A stretch of DNA of 64,000 nt from Synergistaceae bacterium DZ-S4 (GCA_025943965.1 JAPCWD010000002.1:1-64000), one strand, 5' to 3'; shown: positions 27,006 to 36,556, numbered from the stretch's first letter. Notes: generated by a model not told the origin, from the sequence alone. Numbers and translations: made by a program.

Positions 27006-27026
27006 GTCTCTTTCTTGAAAAGAGAC
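27006..27026 (+). other. Leader hairpin upstream of rpsF
   Basis: GTCTCTTT pairs perfectly with AAAGAGAC around CTTGA, ten bases ahead of the rpsF Shine-Dalgarno. It lacks a T-run and could belong to a regulatory leader of the rpsF operon. Confidence 0.45.
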
Positions 27027-27054
27027 CAGAGTCCAAAGGGAGGAGGTGAAGTAC

Positions 27055-27339
27055 GTGCGATCTTACGAAATGGTTTTGATTCTTCAGGCAGATCTTGAAG
27101 ACCATAAAATGGTTTCAGAAGAGATTGCCGAGGTCGTGCGCGGTTTGGGAGCAGAGTTGGAAAAGGTGGATATCTGGGGCAAAAAGCGTTTTGCCTACCC
27201 CATCGAAAAACAGCTCGAGGGTTTCTACGTTCTGTATACGTTTAAACTCGACCCGGCACAGGTGAAGGAGATGGAACGTCTCCTCAGTCTGAGACCCCAG
27301 GTTATACGTCAGATGGTCGTCAACCTGGAGGAGAAGTAA
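27055..27339 (+). CDS. rpsF: 30S ribosomal protein S6
   Basis: Protein of the 30S platform that binds 16S rRNA together with S18. The 94-residue sequence (MRSYEMVLILQADL, WGKKRFAYPIEKQLEGFYVL) is typical. GTG at 27046 lies within the Shine-Dalgarno GGAGGTG, so GTG at 27055, eight bases downstream of it, is the start. It begins the conserved rpsF-ssb-rpsR operon. Confidence 0.96.
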   Translation: MRSYEMVLILQADLEDHKMVSEEIAEVVRGLGAELEKVDIWGKKRFAYPIEKQLEGFYVLYTFKLDPAQVKEMERLLSLRPQVIRQMVVNLEEK

Positions 27340-27344
27340 GCGTT

Positions 27345-27884
27345 ATGGCTCGCGGGTACAACAGAGTTATCATTATGGGTAACCTGGCAAGAGACCCAGA
27401 CGTGAGATTCACTCCAAGTAAACAGAAGGTAGCCAGGATCACTGTAGCGATCGGTCGTCAGTGGAAAAATAAGACGTCAGGAGAACTGCAGAGCCACACA
27501 GATTTTATAAACGTGTCCGCATGGAACTACGTTGCTGATATCTGCGACCGCTATCTGAAGAAGGGCCGCCCTGTTTTGGTCGAAGGACGCCTGAGCGTCC
27601 GTGATTTCGACGATGCCAAAACGGGACAGCACCGGTGGGTGACCGAAGTCGTCGCTGACAATATTGTTCTCCTTGGTTCACCGCGAAGGGAAGATGAAGG
27701 GGTTTCCGGATCCTCTTCCAACTCAGAGCAGAATTATGGGAATGCCAGAATGCATTCAGACGCTGTTTCCGGCGGAGACATGGGAAGCCTGAGAGAAGAG
27801 GAAGGATTCGAAGATGAATTCCCCCTTGATTTTTCTGAGATGGGTGGGACCGAGGGACCTGGAGACGTGCAGATACCATTCTAG
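27345..27884 (+). CDS. ssb: Single-stranded DNA-binding protein
   Basis: Coats single-stranded DNA in replication and repair. The 179-residue protein has an N-terminal OB-fold (about residues 1-110: YNRVIIMGNLARDPDVRFTP, GRPVLVEGRL), a flexible Ser/Asn/Gly-rich linker and the acidic C-terminal tail ending DVQIPF that recruits partner proteins. Five bases separate it from rpsF. Confidence 0.96.
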   Translation: MARGYNRVIIMGNLARDPDVRFTPSKQKVARITVAIGRQWKNKTSGELQSHTDFINVSAWNYVADICDRYLKKGRPVLVEGRLSVRDFDDAKTGQHRWVTEVVADNIVLLGSPRREDEGVSGSSSNSEQNYGNARMHSDAVSGGDMGSLREEEGFEDEFPLDFSEMGGTEGPGDVQIPF

Positions 27885-27902
27885 GAAGGGGTTGAGTCTT
27901 TG

Positions 27903-28148
27903 ATGGAAAACAGTTCGAATTTTAACCGCAAACGCCGCAAACGCCGGCCGAAGGTTTGTCATTTCTGCGTAGATAAGATCGATCACGTAGATTACAAGGA
28001 AGTGGAAAAACTTAAAAAATATGTTACAGAACGCGGTAAGATAGTGCCGCGTCGTGTGACCGGGACCTGTGCGAAGCATCAGCGCCAGCTCACAAGGGCT
28101 ATAAAGAGGGCAAGAATTATTGCTCTTCTGCCTTTCACATCAGATTAA
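27903..28148 (+). CDS. rpsR: 30S ribosomal protein S18
   Basis: 81-residue basic protein that pairs with S6 on the 30S platform. The core [20 protein letters not shown] is diagnostic. It keeps Cys residues (CHFC and C in TGTCAKHQ), as in zinc-type S18. The ATG at 27903 follows AAGGGG; a TTG one codon earlier is an alternative. Confidence 0.96.
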   Translation: MENSSNFNRKRRKRRPKVCHFCVDKIDHVDYKEVEKLKKYVTERGKIVPRRVTGTCAKHQRQLTRAIKRARIIALLPFTSD

Positions 28149-28173
28149 AAAACGAGTCTGTGCTGTATAATTG

Positions 28174-28203
28174 GAGAGGGCCGCAGGGCTCTCTCTTTTT
28201 TTA
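28174..28203 (+). terminator. Rho-independent terminator after rpsR
   Basis: GAGAGGGCC pairs with GGCTCTCTC (one G-U) around GCAG, followed by eight T. The DUF2232 gene begins just beyond it, so readthrough or a promoter in this region must serve that gene; a TATAAT at 28166-28171 has no clear -35. Confidence 0.9.
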
Positions 28204-28225
28204 TTGTATTTACGGGGGTCGGAAT

Positions 28226-29191
28226 GTGAGATTTAAAATTATGTTTGAATGGCTGTCCTGGATACTGTTGAGTCTGGTGATGTTCTCCGGAGGCATGTAT
28301 GTAGCATTTGCAGCACCATTTCTTATTGTGATCGCACCTCTTCCGTTCATGGTCCTCGGGATAAGACAGGGTTTCCGTGAGTCGCTTCTGGGCGTGATGT
28401 TCGGTTCCGCATCAGCTTTGATGATGTTCGGATACCTTCCGGCTTTCATGTACGCCCTGGAATTTGGGGTCCTTGGAGCTGTGTTCGGGTATGTAGCCCG
28501 CAGGGTCGAAAAGGGTGTCGATTTTGTCCTGATCTCCGTTGCAGCTTCGATAATTGCGAAGATGATCCTTATTATGGCCTTCACTGCTGTTTCAGGAATG
28601 AACCCCGTTGCTATGTCGCCCGAAACGGCAGAGGAGATAGTTTCATCTCTGGCAAAAGCGCTCTCATCTGGCGGGATCGGCACATCTGAAGAGGTCATAA
28701 AAAATTACTCTCTGGCAATGGTTGAAACAGTCTCGCTCCTGATGCCGTCAATGATCATTTTTTTCTCCGCCATCGATACTTTTGCCACATACGGAGCCGC
28801 CTCGTACATAATGAGAATGACCGGATGGGGAGCACTCGCTGCGTTGCCGGGATTCGGAACATGGCGTTTCCCGAGAAATCTTTTCTGGGCGCTTGCTGCT
28901 GCAGTGATAATGGACCTGGCCGGCAAAGCCTTTCCCGATGAGAGAGTCTACATGGTGATATCTGCAAACTTGATGGAGGTCCTGAGAGCCATTTTCATGG
29001 TGGAAGGCCTTTCACTATGTTGGTACTATATGACATACAGAGGTATCCCAAAAGCTGTCAAAGTACCTGTTTCGCTCTTCGGTGCCCTCTTTTCCCCTGT
29101 TTCTTATATTTTATCTATGGTAGGCATCTTTGATATCTGGTACGATTTACGTGCCCGAATAAGGAGGAAGAACAATGAAAGTGATTCTTAA
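28226..29191 (+). CDS. DUF2232 family integral membrane protein
   Basis: 321-residue polytopic membrane protein with about eight predicted segments, matching the YybS/DUF2232 type by composition and by its place between rpsR and rplI, which is where this family sits in many Firmicutes. Function is unknown. The GTG at 28226 is about eight bases after GGGGG; an earlier in-frame start at 28160 would place the terminator inside the coding region and is rejected. Its 3' end overlaps rplI by 17 bases, so the two are coupled. Confidence 0.75.
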   Translation: MRFKIMFEWLSWILLSLVMFSGGMYVAFAAPFLIVIAPLPFMVLGIRQGFRESLLGVMFGSASALMMFGYLPAFMYALEFGVLGAVFGYVARRVEKGVDFVLISVAASIIAKMILIMAFTAVSGMNPVAMSPETAEEIVSSLAKALSSGGIGTSEEVIKNYSLAMVETVSLLMPSMIIFFSAIDTFATYGAASYIMRMTGWGALAALPGFGTWRFPRNLFWALAAAVIMDLAGKAFPDERVYMVISANLMEVLRAIFMVEGLSLCWYYMTYRGIPKAVKVPVSLFGALFSPVSYILSMVGIFDIWYDLRARIRRKNNESDS

Positions 29192-29621
29192 ACAGGATGT
29201 CAATAAAATAGGGAAGAAGGGCGATCTTCTTGAGGTTGCCGACGGTTACGGCCGTAACTTCCTGATTGCCAGGGGACTCGCGGAGGAGGCAACGGAGGGT
29301 AAGATCCGTGAACTTCAGCAGATGCAGATGACTCAGAAGATCAAGGATGACAAAAAACTAAAGATCGCCGAGGAATCGAAAAAGAAACTTGGCGGCAAAG
29401 TAGTAAGAATAAAGGTCAACACCGGAGAGGGAGGCAAACTTTTCGGAAGTGTGACCAATGCTCAGATAGCAGATGCCCTCACATCCCAGTACGGTGTGCC
29501 TGTCGACAAGAAAGACCTGAAAATAGAAGAAACAGTCAAACAGACCGGTGAATACAGGTTTAAGGTCAAACTTTACGCGGGTGTGGATGCCGAGATGACA
29601 CTTAAGGTGGAGTCAGAGTAA
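29175..29621 (+). CDS. rplI: 50S ribosomal protein L9
   Basis: 148-residue L9: N-terminal rRNA-binding domain (MKVILKQDVNKIGKKGDLLE, YGRNFLIARGLA), a long connecting helix and the C-terminal domain. AAGGAGGAAGAACA precedes the ATG, inside the end of the DUF2232 gene. dnaB follows one base after its stop. Confidence 0.97.
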   Translation: MKVILKQDVNKIGKKGDLLEVADGYGRNFLIARGLAEEATEGKIRELQQMQMTQKIKDDKKLKIAEESKKKLGGKVVRIKVNTGEGGKLFGSVTNAQIADALTSQYGVPVDKKDLKIEETVKQTGEYRFKVKLYAGVDAEMTLKVESE

Positions 29622-29622
29622 A

Positions 29623-30978
29623 TTGAGCACAAACAGGGAATTTGACAGAATACCGCCTTTCAATCTTGAGGCTGAGCGTTCAGTTCTCGGCTCATGCCTA
29701 ATTGACAGGGATTCCCTGCTGATAGTCATAGAAAGCCTGCGGACCGATGACTTCTATGATCCCAGACACAGGACAGCCTTTGAGATAATCGCTTCCATGG
29801 CTGAACAGGACTGCGCCGTAGACTCACTGACCTTCAGGGAAGAAGTTAAGAAGCGCGGCCTTGAAGATCGTCTGGGCGGGCTCCCTTTCGTGGCAGAACT
29901 TATGGATGCGGTCACAACGACTGCAAATGTGGAGTACCACGTAAGCATTGTGAGGGATAAGTCTGTACACAGGGGTCTGATCACCGTAGGAAGCGACATC
30001 TCGAGGATGGGTTTTTCCGAGGAGATCGGAATAGACGAAGCCCTTGAGACCGCAGAACAAAAGGTCTTTGAGATCGCGAGGACAGGAAGATCCGCCAGGC
30101 TAAAGGGCGCAAGGGAAGTAGTTTCCTCGGCCATTGGTGAGATAGAGAAGAGGCTGGCCGGAGGCCTTGAAATCACGGGAGTCCCGTCAGGATTTACTGA
30201 TTTTGACAAACTCTCGGGCGGGCTTCAGCCAGGGAGCCTTTATATACTGGCTGCAAGGCCTTCCATGGGTAAAACAGCCTTTGCCCTCAATGTCGCTCAG
30301 CATGCAGCGCTTCAGGAAGACATACCTGTCCTCATGTTCAGCCTTGAAATGTCAGCAGAACAGATAGCTCAGAGGATGCTCGCAGCTGAATCGGAAGTCA
30401 ATCTGAGGGAGATGTTCGAATCGCGCAGGGTCCAGAACGAGCAGTGGCAGAAGCTGTCAAAGGCTGCGGGCAGACTTTCGAAAAGCCCTATTTATATTGA
30501 TGACAGTTCTACGCTGAACACGCTTGACCTCAGAGGCAGGTGCAGGAGATTTTTTGCCAAGCATAGAGCAGGGAAAGGACTTGTAGTGCTTGATTACCTT
30601 CAGCTCATGAACGTTGCTCGGAAGATTGAAAACAGACAGCAGGAAGTTTCTGAGATATCAAGAGCGCTCAAGGGCATAGCCAGGGAGTTTAAAGTGCCCG
30701 TACTGGCACTTTCGCAGCTTTCAAGGGACGTGGAAAAGCGCGGAGGCAGCAAAAAACCACAGCTTTCAGACCTTCGTGACAGCGGAGCGATAGAGCAGGA
30801 CGCGGACATGGTAATATTCCTGTACAGAGAAGCATATTACGCTCAGGAGGGTGAGACGGTCGACCCCACATCTGAAGTCATCGTGGCAAAGAACAGAAAC
30901 GGCCCGACCGGCAAGGTAGACCTGATATTTTTCAAAGAGTGTGCAAGGTTTGCAAGCAAACTCAGCGGAAATTACTGA
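29623..30978 (+). CDS. dnaB: Replicative DNA helicase DnaB
   Basis: Hexameric replicative helicase, 451 residues. The N-terminal primase-interaction domain starts IPPFNLEAERSVLGS; the RecA-like motor has Walker A ARPSMGKTAFALN (about residues 211-223), MFSLEMSAEQ, Walker B LVVLDYLQLM and the C-terminal SDLRDSGAIEQDADMVIFLY. No intein is present. The start is TTG at 29623, following AAGGTGGAG. The order rplI-dnaB is widespread. Confidence 0.96.
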   Translation: MSTNREFDRIPPFNLEAERSVLGSCLIDRDSLLIVIESLRTDDFYDPRHRTAFEIIASMAEQDCAVDSLTFREEVKKRGLEDRLGGLPFVAELMDAVTTTANVEYHVSIVRDKSVHRGLITVGSDISRMGFSEEIGIDEALETAEQKVFEIARTGRSARLKGAREVVSSAIGEIEKRLAGGLEITGVPSGFTDFDKLSGGLQPGSLYILAARPSMGKTAFALNVAQHAALQEDIPVLMFSLEMSAEQIAQRMLAAESEVNLREMFESRRVQNEQWQKLSKAAGRLSKSPIYIDDSSTLNTLDLRGRCRRFFAKHRAGKGLVVLDYLQLMNVARKIENRQQEVSEISRALKGIAREFKVPVLALSQLSRDVEKRGGSKKPQLSDLRDSGAIEQDADMVIFLYREAYYAQEGETVDPTSEVIVAKNRNGPTGKVDLIFFKECARFASKLSGNY

Positions 30979-31008
30979 CAGTGAAGGGACTGATTTTTTC
31001 CCTCACTG
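30979..31008 (+). terminator. Probable terminator after dnaB
   Basis: CAGTG and AGGGA (one bulged A) pair with TCCCT-CACTG around a T-rich loop; TTTCCTCATATT follows, so the T-run is imperfect. Confidence 0.6.
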
Positions 31009-31068
31009 TTTCCTCATATTGTCCACGTGTATTTGCTCGTGGCACATTTCGTTGAAGGGGATCTGCAA

Positions 31069-32895
31069 GTGAAGTCAAAGACTTTATCCGAACCGGGATC
31101 ACCGGCCAACGGTATTTATGCTGTTCACCCGAGGATCTTTTATTTTCTGATATTTGTCTCTTTGGGGCTGCCAAATCTGATATATTCAGGCATTACCTGG
31201 TTTGATACGCTCCACATAATGAAGTGGACCTTCGCGATGGTACCTGTCGCGATAATTTCAGTCGTTGGCGGTATTTCCCTTACACTGTACGGGAATGAAC
31301 GTATAGATTTCAGGATAGATCTCTTTGGTTTTTTATGGCTCATCATGCTCGGATATATTTCTGTCCAGACAATCTGGGTAAATATTTCCTCGTGGTCCAC
31401 ATTCATGAAGGAATGGTTCTTCTTCGCGACCCTGACAGCCATCTATATTTTCTCCTTCAACCTCTTTAAAGATGCAAAAGCACACAGGACCATCCTTTGG
31501 GTCGCGAACATCAACGCCGGTATTAATGTGGTCTTCGCGGAACTGCTGATCAGAAATATGAACGGACCTTTCCCCTTCATCATGAACGTACCGGGCAACT
31601 ACATCGGAAACACAGGCCAGCAGGAAATGTTCGGACTGTGGATGGCAATGGCTGTAATGAACGGCATATACCTCAATGCAGCTTATTCAGAAGTTTCGGA
31701 TGACTTGACGCACAACAAAAGATGGGCGGGTATGATCAGGTACATGAACCTTGGGCTTTTGGCACTTAATTCATGGGGCATGTGGAATTCCACGACCAGG
31801 GCAGGCTTTCTCTCCCTTATCACCGGAACTTTGATCATATCCATAATATTTATGCAAAACGGCAGAAAACAGATGCTGAAAAAGGTCGGACAGGGCGTAG
31901 GAATAGTCCTGCTGATGCTTGCACTCAACATAGGGATGAGCTATTTTGGGTTTGGCCGTGCCTATGCTCTCCTCAACAAGACCATGGACATGGTAATGGA
32001 CACCCGTAGCTTTGGCAAAAGGCGTGGAATATGGAAAACAAGCTGGGCGATATTTATGGGACACCCGGTAAAAGGTGTGGGCATAGGCCATTATAAGTGG
32101 CACTACCTTGAGGGACAGAGGCTTGCTTTCCAGAAAGACCCGGATATGGAGTGGCAGTTCACATACTGGGCACATAATGAGTACCTGCAGTGGTTTGCCG
32201 AGTTTGGCATCTTTGGGACTGTGCTCCTTGTTTCAGCTGCTGCCTGGTGGATATGGAGATTCATCAGCTTCCTCTCGCAGAAGAAAATTCTTTCTCTGGA
32301 AGCCTCATGGGCCTGTGCGATGCTTTTTCTGATATTGTTCGACGCGATATTCAGCAGGCCCTTCCACAGGATAGAGAACGCAGTATGGCTCTCCCTTGCT
32401 TTCGCGATAGCGAACAGGGAGCTGCTTCCGCTGAGCTACTCCTGGTCAGAGGTCAGGCATACATCGATATACAGGGTATTGGGGATCTTTATCTGCACGA
32501 TATCAGTATTCGGCCTGGTATTTCTTGGGAACGGACTTGCGGGCGATAAATACCTGAGGTATGCAGCAGATACCGATCAGGCTGAACTGCAGGCCGAGTT
32601 CATAAAAAAAGCAAGAGCCAAAGCAATGACAAAAGATGAGGCTGAAGAACAGTATGCCAACCATCTGATGGCAGTTGCAAAGGTGACCAGGGATCCCCAA
32701 GACTGGGCAAATGCGATAAACCAGATGTACAGATCCTTCACCATAAGGCCGCAGGCCAAACAGCTGATGGAGCTTCTGAATCTGGCGAGGCAGATCAGAA
32801 ACCAGGAACTGCTCAAGGTATTGGTCCCATATCTTCCTCCGGCCGGGATAAAAAATGTATCGGGGAGTCTATCTGAAAGCAAACAGCCTGAATAA
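31069..32895 (+). CDS. O-antigen ligase/polymerase family membrane protein (long form)
   Basis: 608-residue polytopic membrane protein with roughly twelve spans and the Wzy_C/WaaL signature GHPVKGVGIGHYKWH followed by WAHNEYLQWFAEFGIFG in the large periplasmic loop. Such proteins join O-antigen to lipid A core (ligase) or polymerise repeat units; sequence does not tell which. It ends with about 85 soluble residues (about 520-608) that look helical and may be TPR-like, an addition not found in the second family member of this cluster. The GTG at 31069 is about nine bases after AAGGGGAT. It opens the surface polysaccharide cluster. Confidence 0.78.
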   Translation: MKSKTLSEPGSPANGIYAVHPRIFYFLIFVSLGLPNLIYSGITWFDTLHIMKWTFAMVPVAIISVVGGISLTLYGNERIDFRIDLFGFLWLIMLGYISVQTIWVNISSWSTFMKEWFFFATLTAIYIFSFNLFKDAKAHRTILWVANINAGINVVFAELLIRNMNGPFPFIMNVPGNYIGNTGQQEMFGLWMAMAVMNGIYLNAAYSEVSDDLTHNKRWAGMIRYMNLGLLALNSWGMWNSTTRAGFLSLITGTLIISIIFMQNGRKQMLKKVGQGVGIVLLMLALNIGMSYFGFGRAYALLNKTMDMVMDTRSFGKRRGIWKTSWAIFMGHPVKGVGIGHYKWHYLEGQRLAFQKDPDMEWQFTYWAHNEYLQWFAEFGIFGTVLLVSAAAWWIWRFISFLSQKKILSLEASWACAMLFLILFDAIFSRPFHRIENAVWLSLAFAIANRELLPLSYSWSEVRHTSIYRVLGIFICTISVFGLVFLGNGLAGDKYLRYAADTDQAELQAEFIKKARAKAMTKDEAEEQYANHLMAVAKVTRDPQDWANAINQMYRSFTIRPQAKQLMELLNLARQIRNQELLKVLVPYLPPAGIKNVSGSLSESKQPE

Positions 32896-32916
32896 GGCAG
32901 GGCAGGTGACAGAATA

Positions 32917-33930
32917 ATGCGCATCATCCAGGTATTGCCTGAATTGGATATAGGCGGTGTCGAGCGCCATGTCATCGACCTCTCCAACGAACTTGCAGAG
33001 AGAGGGCATGATGTTCTGGTAATATCAAACGGAGGACAGATGCAGAGCCAGCTCTCTGACAAAGTACTTCACTGGCAGCTTCCCGTACATAAGAAGAATC
33101 CCTTCACTGCATTGTGTTGTTCGGGGAAAATATCCTCCCGGATAAAGAGTGAAGGATGGGAACTGATACACGCACATTCGAGAGTCCCTGCATGGATAGC
33201 CCTGTGGGCTTCAAGATCAACAAATATTCGATTTGTAGTTACCGCTCATGTTGATTTTGGAAACAAAAACCCATTTATTTATTATCCATATCGAAGGGCC
33301 GACAGGGTGATCTGTGTAAGTACTGCTGTAAAAGAGGGCATGAAAAACTGTTTCTATGAGAATGCCCAAGTGATTTTAAACGGTCTTGATGATCCTAAGC
33401 GTTATTGGTCTGAGAAAAGTGAAGAAGTTGTGAAATTGCTTTTTGTTGGCAGGCTATCACCTGTGAAAGGGCTTCATGATGTCTTGAGGGCCCTGCCCCA
33501 AGACCTTAAGTGGACGCTAGACGTGCTTGGAGATGGTCCGCAGAGGAAAGAACTGGAATCTCTGGCAAAAGAGCTTCAAATATCGGACAGGGTCTTTTTT
33601 CGAGGGTACTCCGACATGGTCGATCATTATATGGCAAATTCGTCATGTCTTCTGTTTCCGTCATATACAGAAGGAATGCCTCTGACGCTCGCGAGGGCAG
33701 TGCAAATTGGGATACCGGTAATTGCTTCGGATATTCCATCGGTGACTGAGATGGCTGGATCAAAAGAAGGACTTGTACCCCCGGGGGATATTCCTCAATG
33801 GCATGCCGCGATAAAAGATTTTATCTGTACGGGGAGGACTAAAATAATGATACCTGTTTCCAACATTCCTACATTAAAAAAAATGATAGATTCAGATGAG
33901 GCGGTATACAAGGAATTGATCAACAGTTGA
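32917..33930 (+). CDS. Glycosyltransferase family 4
   Basis: Retaining GT-B glycosyltransferase of 337 residues acting at the cytoplasmic face on LPS or another surface glycan. The N-terminal VLPELDIGGVERHVIDLSNE carries the GGVE loop; the C-terminal half has LLFVGRLSPVKGLHDVLRAL and the donor-binding E-x7-E region FPSYTEGMPLTLARAVQIG. Acceptor and donor sugars cannot be predicted. It follows the long O-antigen ligase gene by 21 bases. Confidence 0.85.
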   Translation: MRIIQVLPELDIGGVERHVIDLSNELAERGHDVLVISNGGQMQSQLSDKVLHWQLPVHKKNPFTALCCSGKISSRIKSEGWELIHAHSRVPAWIALWASRSTNIRFVVTAHVDFGNKNPFIYYPYRRADRVICVSTAVKEGMKNCFYENAQVILNGLDDPKRYWSEKSEEVVKLLFVGRLSPVKGLHDVLRALPQDLKWTLDVLGDGPQRKELESLAKELQISDRVFFRGYSDMVDHYMANSSCLLFPSYTEGMPLTLARAVQIGIPVIASDIPSVTEMAGSKEGLVPPGDIPQWHAAIKDFICTGRTKIMIPVSNIPTLKKMIDSDEAVYKELINS

Positions 33931-33970
33931 ATATGGACTTCTTACAAAATTATGATCCGGGGAAAAACAG

Positions 33971-34918
33971 ATGAAAAATAAAAAAGTCTTGTTTTTGAAA
34001 TTTTCATCACTTGGCGACGTTATAATATCAAATTATTACGCAAAAGAAATTAAACGCAAACATCCCGATTGGCATCTGACATGGTTGGTGGATTCACTTT
34101 ATAAGGACATAGTGAAATATCAGCCTTGGGTAGATGATTTGATGACCTGGGACAGGCAAAAAGAAGGTAACAAAGGATTCATAAAAACGATCAAAGATGT
34201 TCGTTCAAGAGGATTTGATATTCTTATTGATATGCACAATACTGACAGGAGTAGTTTTTTTTCTTTTTTCTCAAATATCCCTCAAAGATTTTCAGACAGG
34301 TACAGGCTTCCGCTTGCGCATACCGTTCACTCTTTTGACTCGATTTACGATAATACCGACGACATCTCTGCTTGTCCGAAGTATCTTTATGCTCCGCCAA
34401 TTGCGGACCGTATAAAAAGCATGTTGTATCAAGAGAATGATGAAATGATAATAACAGCAGCGATTGGCGCCAGCTATGAGAAAAAAAGATGGCCGGTGAA
34501 AAACTGGATCGTATTTTGCAAGACAGCAGCAACGTCAGGGTATTCCCTGTATCTTACCGGCAACGGCCCCGAAGAAGAAAAAAATGCTGATATAATTGCT
34601 GATTCAGTAGGGAATAACAATCTGAAAAATTTAGTCGGAAAACTGTCGGTCACAGAGCTTGTGCAGGTTATTGACAACAGTTGTGTTACTGTTTCGGGAG
34701 ATACGGGAGCCATCCACATTGCCAGAGCTCTTGGAAAAAAGACGATAGCAATGTTTGGACCTTCATCAATAAACGATGTTTTATATGTTGAAAGTTTAAA
34801 AAACGTTTTTTATTGTGATTGTCCGGATAAAGGATGCCATAATTTTGAATGCAGCAAACCCTGTATGGATACTATTTCTCCAATTGCTGTTTATGACTGT
34901 CTGGCTAATTTAAAATAA
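33971..34918 (+). CDS. Glycosyltransferase family 9 (heptosyltransferase)
   Basis: 315-residue GT9 enzyme of the ADP-heptose:LPS heptosyltransferase group (WaaC/WaaF/RfaF-like). The N-terminal LFLKFSSLGDVIIS is the family motif; the C-terminal VTVSGDTGAIHIARALGKK and AMFGPSS form the nucleotide-sugar site. The complete ADP-heptose pathway immediately downstream supports heptose transfer to LPS core. The sequence is richer in A+T than the flanking housekeeping genes. Confidence 0.88.
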   Translation: MKNKKVLFLKFSSLGDVIISNYYAKEIKRKHPDWHLTWLVDSLYKDIVKYQPWVDDLMTWDRQKEGNKGFIKTIKDVRSRGFDILIDMHNTDRSSFFSFFSNIPQRFSDRYRLPLAHTVHSFDSIYDNTDDISACPKYLYAPPIADRIKSMLYQENDEMIITAAIGASYEKKRWPVKNWIVFCKTAATSGYSLYLTGNGPEEEKNADIIADSVGNNNLKNLVGKLSVTELVQVIDNSCVTVSGDTGAIHIARALGKKTIAMFGPSSINDVLYVESLKNVFYCDCPDKGCHNFECSKPCMDTISPIAVYDCLANLK

Positions 34919-35020
34919 ATTTGGACACCAAAGTTGCTGTTATAATATTTTTATATTCATAGCAATAATGTCCTGTTGTATATTCTTGTTTGTCAAATTT
35001 GCTGATCGGAGTGATGGTCT

Positions 35021-36556
35021 TTGGACCGATCGAAAACTTTTTTGGATCATTTGCCATCAAGCACATACAAACACATTCAAGGCTTTTGTAATGGAGGGTG
35101 TAAAAAAGGCAAGATCCTGCTTTTCGGTGATTATATGCTGGATCATTACGTTTACGGATGTGTTGAAAGAATCTCTCCGGAAGCGCCTGTTCCCGTTGTA
35201 AAATTCCAGGAAGAAAAATTTGTGCCGGGTGGAGCAGGGAACGTTATAGCCAATTTGGCGGGGCTTGGCATAAGTGTTTGTGCGTTAGGAAGATTAGGTA
35301 TAGACATTTATGGGAAAAAATTGAAAGTTATCTTCGATAACATGGGAGTAGATACTTCTTATTTATATAACCTTGGCAATACTACTCTTAAAACCAGAAT
35401 AATAGGTGATAAAAGGCAGCAGATGTTAAGGTTAGACAATGACATAATTGTGAGCCCATCAGAGAAAGAGATCAAGAATATTGAAACAAACTTAATTAAG
35501 ATGATCCAAAAAGAGACAATAAGCTGTCTTTTGATATCAGATTATGCAAAAGGTTTTTGCTCTGATGAGTTATGCGTTAGATCGATCAAGATATGCAGGG
35601 AAAACAATATCCCTGTGTTTATAGATCCGAAAAAAAATAATTGGAACTGCTATAGCGGTGCTTTTTTGATAACTCCGAATATTAAGGAATTAAGTTCCGC
35701 AGCTGGAAATTTTGTCATCAATGAAGATGATGAAATTGAAAAAAATGCTAAGGCTGTTATTTCAAAATATGAAATCGACAACATCCTTGTAACACGTTCT
35801 GAAATGGGGGCCTCGTTAGTAAGCAAAAGTTCGGTCGAACATGAAAGAGCATCTGCCGTAGAGGTCTATGATGTATCAGGTGCCGGAGATACGATGATAT
35901 CGACTCTGGCAGCCTTTTTTACAAGCGGTGCAGACATCTCCGAGAGCGTAAGGATAGCTAACCTTGCTTCGCAGATAGTGGTAGGCAAATTGGGAACGTA
36001 TCCCATAAAAAAAGAAGATCTGATGGAATTTGCAGCTCAGTCTGTTTCTTGCCAGACGACTGAAAAAAATGTGGATAGCAGGAAAGTGCAGACAAAATCG
36101 GCAAATTTCACACGGGCAGAAGAAATTAGTAAAAAATTAAAAGAAATGGGCAAAAAAATAGTCTTTACAAACGGGTGCTTTGATATACTGCATGCGGGCC
36201 ACGTAAAACTGCTGACCAAAGCCAAAGGATTAGGCGATTATCTGATAGTGGGACTCAACTCGGATGAATCTGTCAAAAGACTTAAAGGAAATGACAGGCC
36301 GATAAACGATCAGGAATCTAGGATCAAAGTATTGGAAGCAATGGAGGCAGTTGATCTGGTCGTCTTATTCGATCAGGATACTCCGGAGGAATTAATAAAA
36401 TTGACAGGGCCTGACGTTTTGGTCAAGGGTGGAGATTACCGAAAAGAAGACGTCGTAGGGGCAGGATTTGTGAAGTCTGTGGTAATTGTACCGCTCGAAA
36501 AGGGTTTTTCGACAACCGGAATTATCAATAAAATTGGTTGTGATGAAGATAAGTAA
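35021..36556 (+). CDS. hldE: Bifunctional heptose-7-phosphate kinase / heptose-1-phosphate adenylyltransferase
   Basis: Fusion enzyme of 511 residues in ADP-heptose synthesis. The N-terminal PfkB/ribokinase-type kinase (about residues 30-340) shows FGDYMLDHYVYG, VPGGAGNVIANLA and the catalytic VSGAGDT. The C-terminal cytidylyltransferase-fold domain (about 380-511) shows TNGCFDILHAGHVKLL and VKGGDYRKEDV. The start is TTG at 35021, nine bases after GGAG. It overlaps gmhB by 14 bases. The gene is distinctly AT-rich. In some bacteria the two activities are separate proteins (HldA, HldC); here they are fused. Confidence 0.93.
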   Translation: MDRSKTFLDHLPSSTYKHIQGFCNGGCKKGKILLFGDYMLDHYVYGCVERISPEAPVPVVKFQEEKFVPGGAGNVIANLAGLGISVCALGRLGIDIYGKKLKVIFDNMGVDTSYLYNLGNTTLKTRIIGDKRQQMLRLDNDIIVSPSEKEIKNIETNLIKMIQKETISCLLISDYAKGFCSDELCVRSIKICRENNIPVFIDPKKNNWNCYSGAFLITPNIKELSSAAGNFVINEDDEIEKNAKAVISKYEIDNILVTRSEMGASLVSKSSVEHERASAVEVYDVSGAGDTMISTLAAFFTSGADISESVRIANLASQIVVGKLGTYPIKKEDLMEFAAQSVSCQTTEKNVDSRKVQTKSANFTRAEEISKKLKEMGKKIVFTNGCFDILHAGHVKLLTKAKGLGDYLIVGLNSDESVKRLKGNDRPINDQESRIKVLEAMEAVDLVVLFDQDTPEELIKLTGPDVLVKGGDYRKEDVVGAGFVKSVVIVPLEKGFSTTGIINKIGCDEDK

